DNA of 64,000 nucleotides. It comes from JBNAVJ01 sp049700455 (lineage in GTDB: Bacteria; Bacteroidota; Ignavibacteria; Tepidaquicellales; Tepidaquicellaceae). Positions 9,132-17,146 of this stretch are shown here, in pieces. A program made the translations under genes and the position numbers. The notes beneath the pieces were generated by a model that saw nothing but the letters and a program-made list of their open reading frames with translations, did not search any database and was not told where the DNA came from. Position 1 is the stretch's first letter; the number at the start of each line of letters is the position of its first letter. Location: the NCBI GenBank assembly GCA_049700455.1, contig JBNAVJ010000001.1:310001-374000 (forward strand), in the 5' to 3' direction.

Positions 9132-10135
9132 CATTTATAGATTATGCACGAATATACATAATTAGTGGAACAGGAGGCAATGGGTGCATCAGTTTTAGAC
9201 GTGAAAAATATGTTCCAAAGGGTGGACCTAATGGTGGAGACGGGGGAAAGGGAGGAGATATTATTTTTAAAGCCTCATCTCACTTAAATACGTTACTTGC
9301 ATTCCGTTACAGAAAAATTTTTCGTGCAGGTAGAGGTAAACATGGGATGGGGGGTAATAAAACAGGTCAAAATGGTAAAGACCAGATAATCCTTGTCCCA
9401 TGCGGAAGTATTATTAAGAACTACCAAACCGGTGAAGTATTGGCTGAACTATTAAAAGACGGTGAGGAAATTGTTGTTCTCAAAGGTGGAAAAGGAGGTA
9501 GGGGCAATACACATTTTAAGTCTTCTACCAACCAAGCCCCAAGATATGCTGAGAAGGGTGAACCCGGTAAAGAAATGCTTATAGAAATTGAATTAAAATT
9601 AATCGCTGATGTGGGATTGATAGGCTTTCCAAATTCAGGTAAATCTACCCTTATATCCAAAATTTCATCTGCCAAACCTAAAATTGCAGACTACCCTTTT
9701 ACAACCCTTGTTCCAAATCTCGGTATTGTTCGATATAGAGATTATGATTCTTTTGTTGTAGCAGATATTCCAGGACTTATAGAAGGAGCCTCTGAGGGTA
9801 AGGGACTGGGATTACAATTTCTAAGGCATATTGAAAGAACAAAAATACTTGTCTTTTTAATTGACGCCAGTCAATTGGAAGAAGAAAACAGTAAATCTTT
9901 TCTGAAAGACTATAAGGTACTTTTAAACGAATTAGAAAAGTACAGTACAAAATTATTAGAAAAACCGCGCATTCTTTGTTTCTCAAAAGCTGATATAATA
10001 ACTGATTCTCTTGCTAAAAAACTATCTAAAATAAAAGTTGAAGAACCAGTATTACTTATTTCTTCCATAACAAGCTATAATCTTGATAAACTAAAAGATA
10101 TAATATGGGAAAAACTTCGGAATATTCAGAAATGA
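9128..10135 (+). CDS. obg: GTPase Obg/CgtA
   Basis: A 335-residue Obg-family GTPase involved in 50S ribosome maturation and stress control. The glycine-rich Obg fold is at the N-terminus (GTGGNGCISFRREKYVPKGGPNGGDGGKGGD, split: about residues 14-45). The G domain starts near residue 158 with the P-loop GFPNSGKST, followed by the Obg-type G2 region YPFTTLVPN, G3 DIPGLIEGAS and G4 FSKADI. It lacks the C-terminal OCT extension found in some Firmicutes Obg proteins, as is usual in this phylum. Overlaps the upstream orphan gene by 4 bases and surE by 4 bases (ATGA), a tight three-gene unit. Confidence 0.97.
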   Translation: MTFIDYARIYIISGTGGNGCISFRREKYVPKGGPNGGDGGKGGDIIFKASSHLNTLLAFRYRKIFRAGRGKHGMGGNKTGQNGKDQIILVPCGSIIKNYQTGEVLAELLKDGEEIVVLKGGKGGRGNTHFKSSTNQAPRYAEKGEPGKEMLIEIELKLIADVGLIGFPNSGKSTLISKISSAKPKIADYPFTTLVPNLGIVRYRDYDSFVVADIPGLIEGASEGKGLGLQFLRHIERTKILVFLIDASQLEEENSKSFLKDYKVLLNELEKYSTKLLEKPRILCFSKADIITDSLAKKLSKIKVEEPVLLISSITSYNLDKLKDIIWEKLRNIQK

Positions 10136-10893
10136 GAAGACAACCTACAATATTACTTTGTAATGACGATGGAATTGAAGCTGAAGGCTTAAAATCACTT
10201 GCAAAAGAAATAAAAAAATTTGCCAGAATTATAGTTGTTGCACCTCATACACAACAAAGCGCAGTGGGACATTCCATAACAATGTCAAATCCAATCAGAG
10301 TCAATAAAGTTTTGATGTTTAAAGATTTTTATGGGTTTGCTGTCGAGGGAACTCCCGCAGATTCCGTCAAACTTGCTGTTCACACTTTGTTGAAGGATAT
10401 AAAAATAGATCTTTTGATTTCAGGTATAAATCAAGGAGCAAATACAGCAATTAATATTATTTATTCCGGGACAGTTTCTGCAGCAACAGAAGGAACTATT
10501 CTGGGTATTCCTTCTATTGCAGTATCTCTGACAAGTTATACATACCGTGATTTTTCTCTTGCCGCAAGATATACGGCAAAAATTGCAAAGAGAGTTTTAC
10601 GTTATGGTTTACCAGCTGGAACATTGCTTAATGTCAATATACCTCCTACAGAGCATATCAAAGGAATTCTTATAACAAAACAGGGTAAATCCTCCTGGGA
10701 TGATACTTATGAAATCAGACTTGATCCATTAAAACGGCAATATTTCTGGCTAACAGGGAAAATGAATAAAGTTGATAATTCTCTAGAATATGATATAAAA
10801 GCAGTTGATGAAGGTTACATTTCTATAACCCCTATACATTACGATTTAACCGACTATAATATGATCGAGGAATTAAAAAAGTGGAAGTTTTAA
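10132..10893 (+). CDS. surE: 5'/3'-nucleotidase SurE
   Basis: Nucleoside monophosphate phosphatase of the SurE family, about 253 residues. I place the start at ATG 10132, which overlaps the obg stop as ATGA and leads directly into the family N-terminus (RRQPTILLCNDDGIEAEGL); an in-frame ATG at 10105 would add nine residues inside obg. The metal-binding DD pair (NDDG), the conserved SGINQGANT segment, YSGTVSAA and GTPADSV are all present. Last gene of the orphan-obg-surE unit; a strong terminator follows. Confidence 0.96.
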   Translation: MRRQPTILLCNDDGIEAEGLKSLAKEIKKFARIIVVAPHTQQSAVGHSITMSNPIRVNKVLMFKDFYGFAVEGTPADSVKLAVHTLLKDIKIDLLISGINQGANTAINIIYSGTVSAATEGTILGIPSIAVSLTSYTYRDFSLAARYTAKIAKRVLRYGLPAGTLLNVNIPPTEHIKGILITKQGKSSWDDTYEIRLDPLKRQYFWLTGKMNKVDNSLEYDIKAVDEGYISITPIHYDLTDYNMIEELKKWKF

Positions 10894-10904
10894 TTTATAC
10901 CTAG

Positions 10905-10937
10905 GAAGGTCTGGATAAGAAACCAGACCTTCTTAAT
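10905..10937. terminator. Bidirectional Rho-independent terminator between surE and citrate synthase
   Basis: Perfect 10-bp stem GAAGGTCTGG (10905-10914) / CCAGACCTTC (10923-10932) with an 8-base loop lies between the two convergent genes. Confidence 0.88.
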
Positions 10938-10943
10938 ATATTT

Positions 10944-12239
10944 TTACTTTTTTGTTGTTTTTGAATTCTCTGCCAGTGTTTTTTTAACCCATTGCATAGT
11001 AACGGACTTTGGTCTGATTATCGGTGCCAACATAGCACGATTTAAAATTAACTGTGCAGACAAACCGAGAATCCTTGACACAGAAAACAATACAGTGTAA
11101 TACTCAAACTCCGTCATTCCATAATGAAAAAGGAGTGCTCCACTCGCTGCATCAACATTGGGCCATGGGTCTTTAGCTTTCCCTCTCTCCATAAGAAGCT
11201 TTGGTACTATTCTATAAAGTTGTTTTACAATCTTAAGGATTTCATCATCTGGCATCACTTTCTCAGCAAAGTCTACAAATGCAGTAAATCTTGGGTCTGT
11301 TACCCTTAAAACAGCATGTCCATATCCGGAAATTACTTTGTTATTGTTCAGTAAATTGATAGCGTAGTTTTTCACCTCCTCATCAGATGGTGGGTGACCA
11401 ATATCATCCCTGAGTTTTAAAATGAACCGCAAGCACTCCTGATTTGCAAGCCCGTGAAGTGGTCCCGCAAGGCCGTTCAAACCAGCTGAAATTGCAAAAT
11501 ACAAATCAGAAAGTGCTGAACCAACCGTTTGTGTGGCAAATGCACTTACATTACCACCTTCATGATCACTATGTAAAACCATATAAAGTCTCATAAGTTT
11601 CGCAAAACTTCCATCCGGATCGTCAACCCCAAGCATTCTTGCATAATTTGCGGCCCAGTCTAACGAATAATCAGGATTGATACGGGGACCCTTGTTGAAT
11701 TTTCTTCTGTAGATATATGCAGCTATTACAGGAATGCGGGCAATTAAATTCAAAGCATCCCAGAACATCGGTTCCCACAGATATTCCTTAGGTAGTCCCT
11801 CTTCATATCGTTTTTTGAAGAACGATTCATTCTCCATTACCAATACTGCAGTATTTAACATCACCATCGGGTGAGTTTCAAGAGGTAAACCATTTATCAC
11901 ATTCCATACATAGAACGGAACATCAGCCCTGCGCTTCAATTCATTTTGCAAATCAACAAGAGCTTCGTGGTCAGGCAATTCACCTGTAAGTAATAGATAA
12001 AAAATTTCCTCAGGGAGTTTATCCGTTAGCTCGAGTATTGGGATACCTCTAATGATTAAGCCACTGTCTAAGGCTACTTCAGAAGTATCACAAACAAGAG
12101 CTTTTATTCCTCTCATACCACCGAAGAGTTGTTCAATTGTTACTTCTGAAATTACCCGAGACGAGTTTTTTGCCAAGATAGTTTTAACTTCTTCCCTCCA
12201 CTTGGGAATTGATCGGGATAGTTTATCTTTCAGTATCAT
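10944..12239 (-). CDS. gltA: Citrate synthase, eukaryotic (mitochondrial-like) type
   Basis: A 431-residue citrate synthase that condenses acetyl-CoA and oxaloacetate at the entry of the TCA cycle. The catalytic set is complete: His262 (GPLHGLANQE), His308 (GYGHAVLR) and Asp363 (NVDAASG), with the oxaloacetate-binding SDHEGGNVSAF (His226). These motifs, and the CDTSEVALDSGLIIRG start, match the eukaryotic mitochondrial type rather than the hexameric GltA of proteobacteria; eukaryotic-like citrate synthases are known in some bacteria such as Geobacter. Stands alone on the minus strand. Confidence 0.95.
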   Translation of the reverse strand: MILKDKLSRSIPKWREEVKTILAKNSSRVISEVTIEQLFGGMRGIKALVCDTSEVALDSGLIIRGIPILELTDKLPEEIFYLLLTGELPDHEALVDLQNELKRRADVPFYVWNVINGLPLETHPMVMLNTAVLVMENESFFKKRYEEGLPKEYLWEPMFWDALNLIARIPVIAAYIYRRKFNKGPRINPDYSLDWAANYARMLGVDDPDGSFAKLMRLYMVLHSDHEGGNVSAFATQTVGSALSDLYFAISAGLNGLAGPLHGLANQECLRFILKLRDDIGHPPSDEEVKNYAINLLNNNKVISGYGHAVLRVTDPRFTAFVDFAEKVMPDDEILKIVKQLYRIVPKLLMERGKAKDPWPNVDAASGALLFHYGMTEFEYYTVLFSVSRILGLSAQLILNRAMLAPIIRPKSVTMQWVKKTLAENSKTTKK

Positions 12240-12461
12240 AGGTTAGTTATTTGTTATTATAAGATATATATAATAGAACTTTTTTAAAAGATAGGATATT
12301 TTACCCAAAATCTGTCTGTTGATTATGTAACATTTTTTTGAGATAAAAAAACATATGTATTTATTTTTAAAGGATATTAAAGCTTCAACTTCTTTTCGGT
12401 TACACGACAATATACATTTGAAGAAACAAAATAAAAACCCCTTCGTTCTTATGAAAAAAGA
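12240..12461. other. Intergenic region, no gene seen
   Basis: AT-rich divergent spacer between the citrate synthase start and the small reading frame at 12462. I see no hairpin, RNA gene or strong protein signal in it; it should hold the promoter of the citrate synthase gene. Confidence 0.5.
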
Positions 12462-12692
12462 GTGTATGGAGTTGTTACACACAGAACAAAGAACTCTACG
12501 TCCGTAAAAGGCATATTTTCAGGACAGATAAAATATTCAGCCAAATTTAAAATAAAAAATGTTGCCTTGGAAAATCTGGCCTCAGGAGGCTGTGTTATTC
12601 ATAACTTCACAATAGAACAAAAAGATTTTCTATACAGGTATCAGGAAAGATGTCAAGTTATATTAATTGAAATAAATACCTGTAAGTATTAA
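12462..12692 (+). CDS. Small hypothetical protein (doubtful), faint PilZ-like look
   Basis: A GTG-started frame of 76 codons. The segment KFKIKNVALENLASGGCVIHNF resembles, loosely, the 'DxSxGG' strand of PilZ domains, and a basic/Thr-rich N-terminus precedes it (THRTKNSTSVKG), but the usual RxxxR and full length are lacking. It precedes the UPF0173 gene by 29 bases on the same strand. It could be a real small protein, a decayed PilZ domain or chance. Confidence 0.3.
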   Translation: MYGVVTHRTKNSTSVKGIFSGQIKYSAKFKIKNVALENLASGGCVIHNFTIEQKDFLYRYQERCQVILIEINTCKY

Positions 12693-12721
12693 TTTAGTAA
12701 GAAGTAAAATAGAGAGGAATT

Positions 12722-13396
12722 ATGAAAATAATATTTCATGGACATTCGTTTTTACAAATTACAAACAACAAATATTCAATATTGATTGATCCTTTCATTA
12801 GTGGTAATCCGCTTGCTACTACAAAAGCTGGGAACATAAAAGCCGATTATATTATACTAACACATGGACATGGTGACCATATTGGTGACGCTATTGAAAT
12901 TGCAAAGAAAAATTCTTCAACTATCATTGCAACTTTTGAAATCGTTCAGTATGCAGGTAAACAAGGAGTTCAGGGACATCCTATGAATATAGGGGGAGCA
13001 AAGGATTTTTCCTTTGGTAGAGTAAAACTTACCATTGCTCATCATTCCTCCTCATTTCCAGATGGTTCATATGCAGGTGATCCTACCGGTGTACTTTTGA
13101 CTATTGATGGAATTACAATCTATCATGCTGGGGATACAGGATTGTTTTATGATATGAAATTGATTGGGGAAATGAACAAGATTGATTATGCATTTCTCCC
13201 AATTGGTGATGACTTCACTATGGGAATTGATGATGCGGTAAAAGCAACTGAATTCCTGAACGCAAAGGTAACAATACCGATGCATTATAACACTTTTGAC
13301 CTTATTAAAGCAGATCCAGCAGAATTTAAGAAGAAAGTGGAATCACTTGGGAAACAATGTATAATTATTGCTCCAGGGAAATTTATTGAAATTTAA
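12722..13396 (+). CDS. UPF0173 metallo-beta-lactamase-fold hydrolase (YtkL type)
   Basis: A 224-residue member of the UPF0173 metal-dependent hydrolase family; a phosphodiesterase or lactonase-like activity is likely but unproven. The zinc site is visible as THGHGDHIGD (about residues 47-56), followed by AHHSSS, YHAGDTGLF and a C-terminal MHYNTF histidine. A purine-rich ribosome binding site (AGAGAGGAA, about 12711-12719) precedes the ATG. parA starts eight bases after its stop, so the hydrolase heads the par operon. Confidence 0.92.
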   Translation: MKIIFHGHSFLQITNNKYSILIDPFISGNPLATTKAGNIKADYIILTHGHGDHIGDAIEIAKKNSSTIIATFEIVQYAGKQGVQGHPMNIGGAKDFSFGRVKLTIAHHSSSFPDGSYAGDPTGVLLTIDGITIYHAGDTGLFYDMKLIGEMNKIDYAFLPIGDDFTMGIDDAVKATEFLNAKVTIPMHYNTFDLIKADPAEFKKKVESLGKQCIIIAPGKFIEI

Positions 13397-13404
13397 AGAA
13401 CTGT

Positions 13405-14184
13405 GTGACCAAGATAATTTCTATATCTAATCAAAAAGGTGGTGTAGGCAAAACCACTACGGCTGTAAATCTTTCTTCTTCTATAGCATCCCTTGGAAAG
13501 AAAGTTTTATTAATAGATGCTGATCCACAGGCTAATGCTACTACAGGACTTGGCATTGAGGCCAGAAATGACGGCTTTTCAACTTATGAAATTATTATTA
13601 ATCAAAAACAGCTTTCAGAATGTATCAAAGCTACGCAGGTAGAAAATCTCTATATTGTTTCATCAAATATCAATCTGGTAGCTGCAGAACTGGAGCTGGT
13701 TAACCTCCTGCATAGAGAAAGTATGCTAAAAAACAAGATACAAAGTTATTTAAACTCCAATGAATCTATACAATTTGACTATATTTTTATTGATTGTCCT
13801 CCATCACTGGGTTTAATTACAATCAATGCTTTAAATGCTGCTGACACTGTAATTATCCCCGTGCAATGTGAGTACTATGCTCTGGAAGGCCTCACTCAGC
13901 TACTAACTACAATAAAAATGGTAAAGAGTTCTTATAACCCAAATCTAAATATAGAAGGTTATCTGTTAACAATGTTTGATACAAGGCTTAGACTTGCAAA
14001 TCAGGTTGATGCCGAGCTCAGAAAATTTTTTGGTGAAAAGGTTTTTCAAACTCGAATTGCAAGAAATGTGAAACTTGGTGAAGCTCCAAGCTACGGGAAA
14101 CCTATTAATCTCTATGACCCCTCATCTGTTGGGGCTAAGAATTATGAAGAGCTTGCACGAGAATTTATTAGAAGAAATTCGTAA
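13405..14184 (+). CDS. parA: Chromosome partitioning ATPase ParA/Soj
   Basis: A 259-residue ParA ATPase starting at GTG 13405, which gives the expected short N-terminus before the deviant Walker A box KGGVGKTTT (residues 11-19). Walker A' (LLIDADPQANATTGLG) and Walker B (FIDCPPSLGLITINAL) are intact, as is the C-terminal MFDTRL..Q.. region. It drives segregation of the chromosome origin region with ParB. Twelve bases separate it from parB. No convincing parS site was found nearby. Confidence 0.96.
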   Translation: MTKIISISNQKGGVGKTTTAVNLSSSIASLGKKVLLIDADPQANATTGLGIEARNDGFSTYEIIINQKQLSECIKATQVENLYIVSSNINLVAAELELVNLLHRESMLKNKIQSYLNSNESIQFDYIFIDCPPSLGLITINALNAADTVIIPVQCEYYALEGLTQLLTTIKMVKSSYNPNLNIEGYLLTMFDTRLRLANQVDAELRKFFGEKVFQTRIARNVKLGEAPSYGKPINLYDPSSVGAKNYEELAREFIRRNS

Positions 14185-14195
14185 AATTAAATTTC

Positions 14196-15089
14196 ATGGT
14201 TATGGAAAAAACAGGTGGACTTGGAAAGGGACTTTCTGCTCTTTTTGAACAAAATAATGCTCTCAATGAAACCTCACACGAAAGCAAACAAAGCATTGTA
14301 GAAATTGAAATAGAAAAAATAGTACCCAATCCATATCAGCCCAGAAAAGATTTCCCTGAAGAAAGTTTACAAGAGCTTGCTGACTCTATAAAGCAAAACG
14401 GATTATTACAACCTATTGCTGTTACTTATTCAGAAGATAAGACCTTTTTCTACATAATTTCTGGGGAGCGTAGAATTAGAGCATCTATGCTGGCGGGACT
14501 GAAAACTGTTCCTGCTTACATCTACGACATCAAAGAATATTCCCAAGAACAATTTTTGGAGCTTGCAGTAATAGAAAATATTCAAAGAGACAACCTGAAT
14601 CCAATGGATTTGTCAGACGCATTCTACCGATTAATGTCGGAATGCAACCTAACACAGGAACAAATCGCTCAAAAAGTTGCCAAGCAACGCAGTACTATTG
14701 CCAATTACATTAGGTTACAAAAACTCCCACCTGAAATTAAAAATTCCCTCCGTAAAAATGAAATTTCTGAAGCTCATGCTCGTACCCTTTTACGAGTTGA
14801 AGATACCACCCAACAATTTGAACTATGGAAAAAACTCTTACAAGAAAATATTTCTGTTAGACAACTTGAGGATCTTACCCGTAAGCCACGACAAAAACAC
14901 AGAAAAAAACCTAATTTGTCACAAGTTCTTGTCAGTAATGATTTCCTAGCTATAGAAAAAAAACTACAGCTATTTTTTGGAACAAAAGTTTATATCAAGC
15001 CAAAGTCCCGATCCAGTGGGGATATCGTTATTGAATTCTATTCATTTGACGATTTAGACCGAATTATAGAAAAATGTGAAATAACCTAA
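14196..15089 (+). CDS. parB: Chromosome partitioning protein ParB/Spo0J
   Basis: A 297-residue CTPase/DNA-binding clamp protein. N-terminal GGLGKGLSALF is the ParA-interacting patch; the ParB/Srx CTP-binding domain includes IVPNPYQPRKDF, QNGLLQPI and GERRIRASMLAG; the central helix-turn-helix reads LTQEQIAQKVAKQRSTIANYIRL; the C-terminal dimerisation domain is present. Start at ATG 14196 or two codons later at 14202 (MEKTGG); the latter resembles family N-termini. Third gene of the UPF0173-parA-parB-ridA unit. Confidence 0.96.
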   Translation: MVMEKTGGLGKGLSALFEQNNALNETSHESKQSIVEIEIEKIVPNPYQPRKDFPEESLQELADSIKQNGLLQPIAVTYSEDKTFFYIISGERRIRASMLAGLKTVPAYIYDIKEYSQEQFLELAVIENIQRDNLNPMDLSDAFYRLMSECNLTQEQIAQKVAKQRSTIANYIRLQKLPPEIKNSLRKNEISEAHARTLLRVEDTTQQFELWKKLLQENISVRQLEDLTRKPRQKHRKKPNLSQVLVSNDFLAIEKKLQLFFGTKVYIKPKSRSSGDIVIEFYSFDDLDRIIEKCEIT

Positions 15090-15105
15090 AACTGTATTTT
15101 AAACT

Positions 15106-15483
15106 ATGAAAAAACTTCTCTATTCAAACAAAGCACCCAAACCAATAGGACCTTATTCACAGGCAGTTGAATTTAACAATTTAATTTTCATATCGGGTCA
15201 AATACCTCTTGATCAAAAAGGGCAAATCGTCGGAGATGATATCAAAACACAGACCCGTCAGGTTCTTTCAAATTTAAAACACATCCTTGAAGATAATTGT
15301 TCTGGGTTAGACTGCGTGATTAAAACCACTATTTACCTGATTAACATTGAGGATTTTACTCATATGAACGAAGTATATTCTGAATTCTTCGCAGAATCAA
15401 AACCGGCCCGCAGCACAGTAGGCGTATCACGTTTACCTAAAGATGCAAAGGTTGAAATTGATGCCATTGCTTTCAAGCGTTAG
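15106..15483 (+). CDS. ridA: RidA family enamine/imine deaminase
   Basis: A 125-residue RidA/YjgF protein that hydrolyses reactive enamine/imine intermediates made by PLP enzymes. Family features: SNKAPKPIGPYSQAV, the FISGQIPLD strand, a conserved arginine in ESKPARSTVGVSRLP and the final VEIDAIAFK strand. The length matches the family exactly. It follows parB by 16 bases on the same strand and ends the operon. Confidence 0.95.
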   Translation: MKKLLYSNKAPKPIGPYSQAVEFNNLIFISGQIPLDQKGQIVGDDIKTQTRQVLSNLKHILEDNCSGLDCVIKTTIYLINIEDFTHMNEVYSEFFAESKPARSTVGVSRLPKDAKVEIDAIAFKR

Positions 15484-15540
15484 TAAGTCCTATTTTCTCA
15501 CAGAAATTGAAAGGTAATTTACTAACTAATAATAGTTTTA

Positions 15541-16008
15541 TTAAAATATATCCTCTATTTTTATTTCGTTGCCGTGAAAGTGAAAGGTCTCACCAGCTTT
15601 TTTTCCCACAACTGTCTGTCTCAAAGGGAAGTTTAGGTTAATTGGGATATAATATTTTTCTACAATCATAATATCTTCCTCAAGAACACTGGCAAAAATA
15701 AATAGGTTTAATTCATTATTAAGTATTACTATTGCTCCAAAAGTAACTTCATTACAAACTGTGTCCGGATTTATTAATAGTAACTCTGACAACAGACGGA
15801 GATAGTACTCAACCTTTGCAGCATGTGAATCTCTCCTTAACTGTGCTTCTTCTTTGAAAGTATCATGTTTTGACTCCATAGCCTCTTTATACATATTGGT
15901 AACTGTTTGCTCCTTATCCATTAATTCATTATGAAATTTAATACGATTATCGATATATCCCTTGAAGTATTCTATTATTTGCCTTTTGATTTGAATTTTG
16001 TTATTCAT
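15541..16008 (-). CDS. GreA/GreB-like protein
   Basis: A 155-residue protein built like a small Gre factor: an N-terminal helical hairpin with charged/heptad character (about residues 5-75) and a C-terminal beta domain with VTFGAIVILNNE, FIFASVL and a VGKKAGETFHFHG segment that resembles the 'GK..GD..' strand of Gre factors. Gre factors rescue stalled RNA polymerase, but the tip acidic residues of true GreA are not clear here, so it may bind polymerase or the ribosome without cleavage activity. It lies downstream of the frameshifted radical SAM gene on the same strand, 29 bases away. Confidence 0.6.
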   Translation of the reverse strand: MNNKIQIKRQIIEYFKGYIDNRIKFHNELMDKEQTVTNMYKEAMESKHDTFKEEAQLRRDSHAAKVEYYLRLLSELLLINPDTVCNEVTFGAIVILNNELNLFIFASVLEEDIMIVEKYYIPINLNFPLRQTVVGKKAGETFHFHGNEIKIEDIF

Positions 16009-16037
16009 AGCATAATTATCTATTAGTTTAACTTGAT

Positions 16038-16956
16038 TTAGTGCTTTCTTTCTAAATGAAGTTTCTCTCTCAATACTTCAAGTGATGTTGAATCAAAAAA
16101 GAATACATTATCTTCTCTAATCCCACAGGGTTTTATATACTTGTTTGTTATTCTGATGCTGTCCCAGCAACTCTCCTGACACAAATTAAAAACTTTGCAT
16201 TTTTTACACATATATGGTCTATCCCTATTCGTTGCTACAGTATTAAGAGAAATAACTGTTCTATTGCCAAAAGAAAATCCTATTCTTTTATTTGCTAGGT
16301 TAAATTTCCCTTGTGTAGGAATACTACTTTTAATATTATTCAGAGCCATTGCGAAAAGTAACTTATGTTCCTCCTTTTTCAATTCGAGTATCAAAAAAAA
16401 TTTAACTGATAGATTCAAAGTTTTGCAAAATTTGAGTATTTCCTGCATCTTATTCACGTTTTCAAAGTTCACAACAGAGTTTAATGAAACAATCAGGTTT
16501 TGCTCAGTAGCAAATGTTAAAGCTTTGACAAATTCTGGATTTTTAAAAGATTCATTGTGGACTGAAACATTGATTTTACAAATACCCAGAGATTTTAAGA
16601 GCTGTGCTGTTTTTTCAAGCAGAAAGCCATTTGTAGTTAAACATTTTTTTATCGGGAAGTTTTTCATTAATTTTTTCGACTTCTTCTATTAGCTTCTCTT
16701 TGCTTACTATTAGTGGCTCTACACGACCAGTAAAATGAATTTTCTTTGCTCTTTTATCTCCTTTAAAAATTTCTTCGAGCATGGATAAAGATTCAACAAA
16801 ATGTAGAACCGGCATTTGTGATGTATCCTTTGTTACAGAGAAATAATCTTTATGGCAGTATTTGCACTTAAGATTACATGTTGGATTTTCCCCAATTAAA
16901 GAGCCTAAATCTATTCGATATTTAATTTCATTTATTATATTGCTTTTTGGGGTCAT
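16038..16956 (-). pseudogene. Radical SAM protein (SPASM-like C-terminal cysteines), split by a frameshift
   Basis: Two overlapping frames form one protein. The first (start 16956) carries the radical SAM motif NPTCNLKCKYCHKDY (CX3CX2C) and an FTGRVEPLIV strand in place of the usual GGEP. The frame ends at 16615, but the second frame (16667-16038) continues exactly at the expected place with CLTTNGFLLEKTAQLL, then VSVHNE and a C-terminal cluster MCKKC...LCQESC...PCG that resembles an auxiliary Fe-S SPASM/twitch region. The switch is at seven T's on the plus strand (16644-16650); dropping one base joins DKK to CLTTNG. Either a sequencing error, a recent mutation or slippage. Substrate unknown; total would be about 305 residues. 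Confidence 0.8.
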
Positions 16957-17007
16957 TGCATTACTTTTTTACAAAATAAAAGTTATCTTCATAAAAAAGT
17001 GACCTCA

Positions 17008-17026
17008 CAACATTTCAGAAATGTTG
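17008..17026. promoter_or_regulatory. Perfect inverted repeat upstream of the radical SAM gene
   Basis: CAACATTTC-A-GAAATGTTG, 9-bp arms around one base, 52 bases upstream of the radical SAM start. No T-run follows on the minus-strand transcript side of any gene end, so a protein operator is more likely than a terminator; it also lies between that gene and the 3' end of the RND gene. Confidence 0.5.
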
Positions 17027-17146
17027 CAATTGTTTTTGAAGGAGACTTCCTAATTTATCAGGAGAACAATAATTAAATTAACTTATTGAATAAATTTAAG
17101 GATTTTGTCGGAGAGATTAATTATGCTAAATGCTAAACAAAAAACC

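Noticed and set aside
16644..16650. Programmed -1 frameshift at the A7 run of the radical SAM gene
   Set aside because: The second frame needs a +1 (or -2) shift, so a normal -1 slippery site would not restore it.
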